From Coprococcus phoceensis (lineage in GTDB: Bacteria > Bacillota > Clostridia > Lachnospirales > Lachnospiraceae), in contig NZ_FNWC01000007.1 in assembly GCF_900104635.1 (NCBI RefSeq), positions 2,455,421 through 2,519,420 of the forward strand: 64,000 nt of DNA, given 5' to 3'. Below are positions 59,676 to 64,000 of this stretch, piece by piece. The notes beneath the pieces were generated by a model. That model ran no database searches. It was given only the letters and a program-made list of their open reading frames with translations, and was not told where the DNA came from. The translations under genes were made by a program, and so were the position numbers. Position 1 is the stretch's first letter; every line of letters begins with the position of its first letter.

Positions 59676-59700
59676 GGCAGGGGAGGTAATTCTCCTGCCG
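59676..59700 (+). other. Leader hairpin 3 next to the pilin ribosome binding site
   Basis: GGCAGGGGAG pairs with CTCCTGCC around GTAATT. It ends eleven bases before the AAGGAGG of the first gene, close enough to influence translation initiation. Confidence 0.6.
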
Positions 59701-59726
59701 CTCTTATAAAAAGGAGGTACTTTTAC

Positions 59727-60104
59727 GTGAAACACAAACTGAAAAACGCTCCGCCGGACACAAAACGGCATGTCAATTATGGCAGATGCCTGTATGCTGC
59801 ATTTCTGGCTGTCACAGTCCTCTGCGGATACACACAGCCGGTTTTTGCCGCTACCATCTGGACCAAAGCCAATGAGATCATGAAGGATGTCTATAACCAG
59901 ATTATCCTCATTTCCACCATTGCTGCAGTCGTAACGGCATCGGTTGCCCTTCTGATGATGAATTTTTCCAAAAGCGGAAAAACCGTGGACGAATCACGTG
60001 CATGGCTCAAGCGTATCGTCATTACCTGGGCGATCTTAAACGGGCTTGGCTTTATCATGGCTTACATCACCCCGTTCTTTGCAGGCGGAAAATGGAACGG
60101 ATAG
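59727..60104 (+). CDS. VirB2/TrbC-like conjugation pilin (ICE2)
   Basis: A 125-aa protein with a signal-like N terminus (residues 1-41, ending YTQPVFA-ATIW) and two hydrophobic helices (about 55-80 and 92-115), the layout of VirB2/TrbC pilins. GTG start at 59727 nine bases after AAGGAGG; ATG is absent nearby. First gene of the second ICE2 transfer operon. Call is by architecture and position. Confidence 0.7.
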   Translation: MKHKLKNAPPDTKRHVNYGRCLYAAFLAVTVLCGYTQPVFAATIWTKANEIMKDVYNQIILISTIAAVVTASVALLMMNFSKSGKTVDESRAWLKRIVITWAILNGLGFIMAYITPFFAGGKWNG

Positions 60105-60122
60105 ACGAAAGGAGATGCCACT

Positions 60123-60833
60123 ATGGGAATACTTGACGGAATCGTGGAATGGATTGCCGAACAGGTCATGAACATTCTGGATCTGATCACCACTTCAGTC
60201 CTCGGTGCTCTGGGCTGTTCCATGGATACGTTTCTTCGCTACTTTCCTGCTGCCGAGACCATGTATCAGGTCTTTCTGGCACTGGGCATCGGGCTGATCC
60301 TCTTAAACTGGGTATGGCAGCTCTTTAAAAATTACTTTATGGGAGCCGGTATCGAAGCGGAAGATCCCATTAAGCTGTCCATCCGTTCCTTCCTCTTTAT
60401 CTTTCTCACCTTCTATGCGAAAGATATTGTGGATCTGCTCCTGAAGATTTCAGGAACACCGTACAACTGGATTCTGACGGAAGACCTGCCGCCTTTAAAA
60501 TTTGCGGATTTTAACTCCGTAGTCACAGTCATCCTGGGAGTCTGTGCAAATGGGGCGGTAGCCATCATTGCACTGATTCTGGTACTGATTCTGGCGTGGA
60601 ACTACATCAAACTGCTCTTTGAAGCGGCAGAACGCTATATTCTTCTGGGGGTACTGGTCTACACAGCCCCGGCAGCTTTTTCCATGGGTGCCAGCCAGTC
60701 AACCGGAAATATCTTCAAAAGCTGGTGCCGGATGCTTGGCGGCCAGTTCTTTTTGCTTCTGATGAATGCGTGGTGCCTGCGGCTGTTTACTTCTATGGTC
60801 GGCACCTTCCTTGCCAATCCGTTATCCCTATAA
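60123..60833 (+). CDS. VirB6/TrbL-like membrane protein (ICE2)
   Basis: A 236-aa polytopic protein, MGILDGIVEWIAEQVMNILD, with membrane helices near residues 50-68, 85-105, 130-160, 170-190 and 205-230, and a loop VYTAPAAFSMGASQSTGNIF resembling the conserved loop between helices in VirB6-like proteins. AAAGGAGATGCC precedes ATG. Same operon as the pilin. Confidence 0.75.
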   Translation: MGILDGIVEWIAEQVMNILDLITTSVLGALGCSMDTFLRYFPAAETMYQVFLALGIGLILLNWVWQLFKNYFMGAGIEAEDPIKLSIRSFLFIFLTFYAKDIVDLLLKISGTPYNWILTEDLPPLKFADFNSVVTVILGVCANGAVAIIALILVLILAWNYIKLLFEAAERYILLGVLVYTAPAAFSMGASQSTGNIFKSWCRMLGGQFFLLLMNAWCLRLFTSMVGTFLANPLSL

Positions 60834-60848
60834 GAAAGGAGGACCAAA

Positions 60849-61757
60849 ATGAAACTTAGAAAGAAACTCATACCATTCCTGGTACTAACTGCCTGTCTGG
60901 TACTGTTTTGCTCCATGCCGGTCTTTGCAGCGGAGCTTACGGAAGCAGACGTGGAAGCGGCAGTTGCCAGTCAGGGAAAGGAAGCGGTAACCGGAAATGT
61001 CTTCGTCTGGTTCCTGTGTGCCATTGCCTTTTTAAAGGTATCCCAGAAAATTGATTCTTTTCTGGCATCGCTTGGCATCAATGTCGGCAATACCGGAGGA
61101 AACATGATGGCTGAACTTCTGATTGCAGGACGGAGCCTGACCGGTTCCATGCGTTCCCATGGTGGTGGCGGCTACCACAAAGCCTCTTCTCCCGGAAGTG
61201 CGGCTGTCGCAGGAAGCTTCCTATCCGGCGGGCTTGCCGGGGCAGTGGGAAGACAGGTACAAAGAGAAGCGGTCAATTCCGCAACCGGTTATACCGAACA
61301 CAGCAGTATCGGAAACATGCTCTACCAGTCATCCCTGAACAAAGGCGGAGACTTTGCCAATCAGGTCATCAGCAACATTGCACAGGGAAATTACGGTCAG
61401 GTAGGTTCCATCAAGGGAGCAGACGCACAGAAAGCCTTTACTTCCTATATGGGCATCAATCCGGGCGGCGGTTCTTCCTATGATAATGTAGAAATCGGTG
61501 GCGGAAGGATCACCGGTACCGAAACCGGAAGCTCCGGAAACCGGGATTTTGCCCTGTACCATGCCGACCAGTATGCAGCTCCTACTCAGGGCTCCTACTC
61601 TACGGTACAGTCCGTGGATGGTTCCACCTGGTACAAGCAGTATGCACAGGATACGGTCGAAAAAACACCATATACTTCCGGCAGCGGCAAAGTAGCCTAC
61701 AATGAATCCATTGTCCAGAAACTGCCGCCAGCCCCACAGCGAAAGGAGCGTATGTAA
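60849..61757 (+). CDS. Secreted Gly/Ser-rich transfer protein (ICE2)
   Basis: A 302-aa protein with a signal peptide (residues 1-28, ending MPVFA-AEL), one hydrophobic helix (about 50-68, VFVWFLCAIAFLKVSQKI), and a long Gly/Ser/Ala-rich region (SHGGGGYHKASSPGSAAVAG and on) with little predicted structure. AGAAAGGAGG precedes ATG. I recognise no domain, but position between VirB6-like and hydrolase genes marks it as part of the secretion apparatus. Confidence 0.7.
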   Translation: MKLRKKLIPFLVLTACLVLFCSMPVFAAELTEADVEAAVASQGKEAVTGNVFVWFLCAIAFLKVSQKIDSFLASLGINVGNTGGNMMAELLIAGRSLTGSMRSHGGGGYHKASSPGSAAVAGSFLSGGLAGAVGRQVQREAVNSATGYTEHSSIGNMLYQSSLNKGGDFANQVISNIAQGNYGQVGSIKGADAQKAFTSYMGINPGGGSSYDNVEIGGGRITGTETGSSGNRDFALYHADQYAAPTQGSYSTVQSVDGSTWYKQYAQDTVEKTPYTSGSGKVAYNESIVQKLPPAPQRKERM

Positions 61758-61758
61758 C

Positions 61759-63450
61759 ATGCCAAAAACAGCCTTGATGGGCAGTCCTCTTGCTGTCATC
61801 GGTACAGTATTCCGGCACAGGCGCACCCTTGCGAAAACTGGAGCAGCCGTCGGCGGTGTACTGATGCTTCCCATTCTGTTCCTTGTCATGCTTCCGGGAC
61901 TCGTCTTCGGAGACCTCTCTGAAAATACCGGAGCACTGACCAGCAACACGGTAATCAGTGAAAATATCCGGGCTTCCAATCAGGCAATCGTGGAGGTGCT
62001 TCAGGAAAGCCATGATGCACTGCTTGCTAAGATCAATGCGGAAATTGCCAGACTCCCGGAAGGAGATACTGCCTCTATCAGCGATCCTTACGCTTCCAGT
62101 ATCATCGTAAATGCGAACCAGCTCATCGCACAGTTTTGTGCCAGCCAGGATGACTATAAAAATATAAATATCAGCAAACTCAAAAGCCTGATCCGGGAAA
62201 ACGAGGACGGGCTTTTTTCTTATGACGTTACTTCAGAAACGGCCACGGTGGAAGTTCCGGCGGAAGAGGAAAATGCACCACCCAGAAAGGTTACTTTTAC
62301 CCGCCATACCTACACGGTCAGCTATGCCGGAGATGCCTACTTTGCAGATCACGTCTTTCATCTGACCGATAAGCAGAAAAAAACGGCAGACAGTTATGTG
62401 GAAAACCTGACCATGTTCTTTGGCGGCTCCGCTTCCGGTCTTGCCATGGCGGTAGGTGTCAGCGATGAGGTGCTGGCTTACCGGGCTACCATCCAGCAGG
62501 TCGCACAGAAATACGGCATGGAAGCTTATGTGGAACTCCTCATGGCAGTCATGATGCAGGAAAGCGGCGGGCGTGGAAGCGATCCCATGCAGGCGGCAGA
62601 AGGCGGCTTTAATAAGAAATACCCCCATGTCCCCAACGGCATCACCGATCCTGCTTATTCCATCGAATGTGGGATTCAGGAATTAAAGTATGCACTGGAT
62701 AAAGCAGGATGTACCGGACCTACCGACCTGGACCGCATCAAGCTGGCGCTTCAGGGTTACAATTACGGCTCCGGCTATATCGACTGGGCAATGGAACGTG
62801 ACGGCGGTTATACCAAAGAAAACGCCATTGCTTATTCGGATATGATGTGTGCCCGTCCGAACTGGCATTATGACCGGTATGGGGACAAGGAATATGTGGA
62901 GCATGTTCTCCGGTATTATCAGATTACCAATACCGGCGGAAGCTATCCGGCAAACGGAATGCAGATTCCGCACTATCTCCAGACCGATTACGGGAACATT
63001 CCTTATGGCGGCGGCTCCATCGCATCTTCCGGCTGCGGGCCTACCAGCTTTGCCATGATCGCCAGCTACCTGACCGGGAATACCATTACCCCTCCGGATG
63101 CGGTGGCATGGTGCGGGAATTCCTATTACAAGCCGGGAGTTGGAACCTACTGGAGCTACTTTCAGGCTGCAGCCAGTCATTTCGGCTGTGGCAGCGTCAC
63201 ACAGACCAGCAATGCCAATACGGTACTTCAGGCACTCTCCGAAGGCTGTCCGGTCATCTCCTCTCAGCGGGCAGGACTTTTCACCAGCGGCGGACACTTC
63301 ATCGTACTCCGAGGTGTTACGGCAAACGGCAAGGTACTGGTCAATGATCCCAATGACAGTGACGCAAAGAACTATATTAACCGTGAATTTGATATAATGT
63401 CGGAAATCCATGCTACGGCAAATGCCTACTGGATCTTCGACAAAAAATAA
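61759..63450 (+). CDS. Cell-wall hydrolase: lysozyme-like plus C39-like peptidase (ICE2)
   Basis: A 563-aa protein. A membrane helix (residues about 32-55, VGGVLMLPILFLVMLPGLVF) anchors it. A lysozyme-like glycosidase domain at about 245-390 has AVMMQESGGRGSDPMQAAEG and ALQGYNYGSGYIDWA. A C39-like cysteine peptidase follows at about 400-560, with SSGCGPTSFAMIASYL (Cys), GGHFIVLRGV (His) and VNDPND (Asp). It differs from the ICE1 hydrolase, which has 3D, M23 and NlpC/P60 domains. Start at 61759 follows AAAGGAG; the frame extends to 61702 inside the previous gene. Confidence 0.88.
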   Translation: MPKTALMGSPLAVIGTVFRHRRTLAKTGAAVGGVLMLPILFLVMLPGLVFGDLSENTGALTSNTVISENIRASNQAIVEVLQESHDALLAKINAEIARLPEGDTASISDPYASSIIVNANQLIAQFCASQDDYKNINISKLKSLIRENEDGLFSYDVTSETATVEVPAEEENAPPRKVTFTRHTYTVSYAGDAYFADHVFHLTDKQKKTADSYVENLTMFFGGSASGLAMAVGVSDEVLAYRATIQQVAQKYGMEAYVELLMAVMMQESGGRGSDPMQAAEGGFNKKYPHVPNGITDPAYSIECGIQELKYALDKAGCTGPTDLDRIKLALQGYNYGSGYIDWAMERDGGYTKENAIAYSDMMCARPNWHYDRYGDKEYVEHVLRYYQITNTGGSYPANGMQIPHYLQTDYGNIPYGGGSIASSGCGPTSFAMIASYLTGNTITPPDAVAWCGNSYYKPGVGTYWSYFQAAASHFGCGSVTQTSNANTVLQALSEGCPVISSQRAGLFTSGGHFIVLRGVTANGKVLVNDPNDSDAKNYINREFDIMSEIHATANAYWIFDKK

Positions 63451-63460
63451 AGGAGCCATT

Positions 63461-64000
63461 ATGAACAGAACAAAAGTGATTCTTTCCATTTTTCTGATGC
63501 TGTTTCTGCTGCTTGCCGGACTGGTTCTCCCCAGTTTCTGGAAAAGCCAGAAAAAAGAAGCTTCCGGAAACAAAGGCAGGGAACCGGCAAAGGAAACAAC
63601 AGAAACAAATTCTGATACCCCCATGCCGGAATATCTGGATTTTGATGCTTTAAAAGCATTTTTCTCCGACAGCCAGATTGCTTCTCTCAAAGGGCAGTTT
63701 CCTGTCTACCTAAAAGAGTATGTCAAAAAAGAACAGACAAGCATCACCTTCCTGCCGGAAAAAACCAGCTACCCTACCGAAACAACCGTCTGCCTGATGT
63801 TTTCACTTTCCGATCAGGATACGCTTCCGGTTACCTATCACACCCCGACGGGTGTGTTTTTATTTGGAGAAGACGGGGTACAGGTCTCTGCAGATACGAC
63901 TGTTTACGAAAAGCAAACCGATGATTCCCTGCCGTCCCTGACTTCGCAGGACATTGAACACCTGCAGGAAGGCGGGTATCCGGATACTTCTGACAGCCCG
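63461..64000 (+). CDS. Membrane-anchored extracytoplasmic protein, partial (ICE2)
   Basis: 180 codons open to the window end. An N-terminal signal anchor (MNRTKVILSIFLMLFLLLAG) is followed by a polar linker rich in Lys, Glu and Thr, then a folded domain with QIASLKGQFPVYLKEYVKKE and TYHTPTGVFLFGEDG. AAGGAG precedes ATG 63461, eleven bases after the hydrolase stop. The family is not recognised; it may be a VirB8-like or pilus accessory protein, unproven. Confidence 0.6.
   Translation, partial: MNRTKVILSIFLMLFLLLAGLVLPSFWKSQKKEASGNKGREPAKETTETNSDTPMPEYLDFDALKAFFSDSQIASLKGQFPVYLKEYVKKEQTSITFLPEKTSYPTETTVCLMFSLSDQDTLPVTYHTPTGVFLFGEDGVQVSADTTVYEKQTDDSLPSLTSQDIEHLQEGGYPDTSDSP

Larger units (their letters stand above)
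41784..64000 (+). mobile_element. ICE2: second conjugative module (partial)
   Basis: A rightward set unrelated to ICE1: two DNA-binding proteins, RusA-like and winged-helix proteins, a VirD4-like coupling protein with a variant P-loop, an S1-domain protein, and, after cargo at 51.2-59.3 kb, pilin, VirB6-like, secreted Gly-rich protein and cell-wall hydrolase. It runs off the right edge. Whether the int/xis/XRE block belongs to ICE1 or ICE2 is unclear. No VirB4 or relaxase lies within the window. Confidence 0.7.

Noticed and set aside
1..64000. tRNA, rRNA or IS elements with DDE transposases
   Set aside because: None seen. The only transposon-like genes are the serine recombinase, the TnpW-like gene and the TnpV-like gene.

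Overview
The window is accessory DNA from a low-to-mid GC Gram-positive anaerobe, most likely a gut Clostridia/Lachnospiraceae genome. Nearly every gene belongs to a conjugative or mobilizable element. There are no rRNA, tRNA or obvious housekeeping genes, so the host genus is inferred only from the element families (Tn1549/CTn-type transfer genes, maff2, PcfB, PrgI, DUF4366, DUF4315, DUF5688) and strong AGGAGG-type ribosome binding sites.

Region 1 (1-about 41.6 kb, nearly all leftward) is a Tn1549-like integrative conjugative element (ICE1), cut by the left window edge. From its upstream end it has a possible excisionase, a truncated tyrosine integrase, ParA/ParB, a DUF6050-like membrane protein, a Cys-rich protein, SSB, two RepA_N-type replication proteins, a DnaC-like loader, PcfB and the VirD4 coupling protein. 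After these come the 5' half of maff2, then (past the inserted element) its 3' half, VirB6, PrgI, VirB4, a 36-aa membrane protein, a three-domain peptidoglycan hydrolase, DUF4315 and DUF4366. The run ends with topoisomerase III (split by an in-frame stop), a 2097-aa thioester/Cna-B adhesin, DUF5688 and the N-terminal 1053 residues of a giant methylase/helicase that carries an overprinted TnpV-like gene.

Region 2 (21457-31868) is a 10.4-kb integrative mobilizable element (IME) inserted in codon 42 of ICE1 maff2. Removing it, keeping one copy of a TT/AA dinucleotide, restores an intact 71-codon maff2. Its ends are imperfect 18-bp inverted repeats. It encodes a large serine recombinase, a TnpW-like protein, a DnaC-like loader, a replisome organizer, a Cys-rich small protein, the relaxase, MobC, and an AT-richer cargo with a winged-helix regulator and a HelD-type helicase. 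A 151-bp palindrome with DnaA-box-like 9-mers lies near one end.

Region 3 (41.6-64 kb, mostly rightward) begins with a divergent control region and an XRE regulator, followed by a second, unrelated transfer module (ICE2): two DNA-binding proteins, a TipA-type MerR regulator, a RusA-like protein, a winged-helix protein, a second coupling protein and a two-S1-domain RNA-binding protein. After a cargo block it resumes with a VirB2-like pilin, VirB6-like protein, Gly-rich secreted protein, a muramidase/C39-like peptidase and a membrane-anchored protein cut by the window end. Two ICE2 operons (45.5 and 59.5 kb) start from near-identical promoters that are each followed at once by terminator-like hairpins, which suggests control by attenuation or antitermination.

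The cargo block (51.2-59.3 kb) holds a candidate type I toxin/antisense RNA pair, a two-component system with an ABC antimicrobial-peptide-type transporter, several small membrane proteins (one with the decarboxylase beta-subunit signature GGADGPTSIF), and an XRE regulator with matching operator-like palindromes before its own gene and before a neighbouring exported protein.
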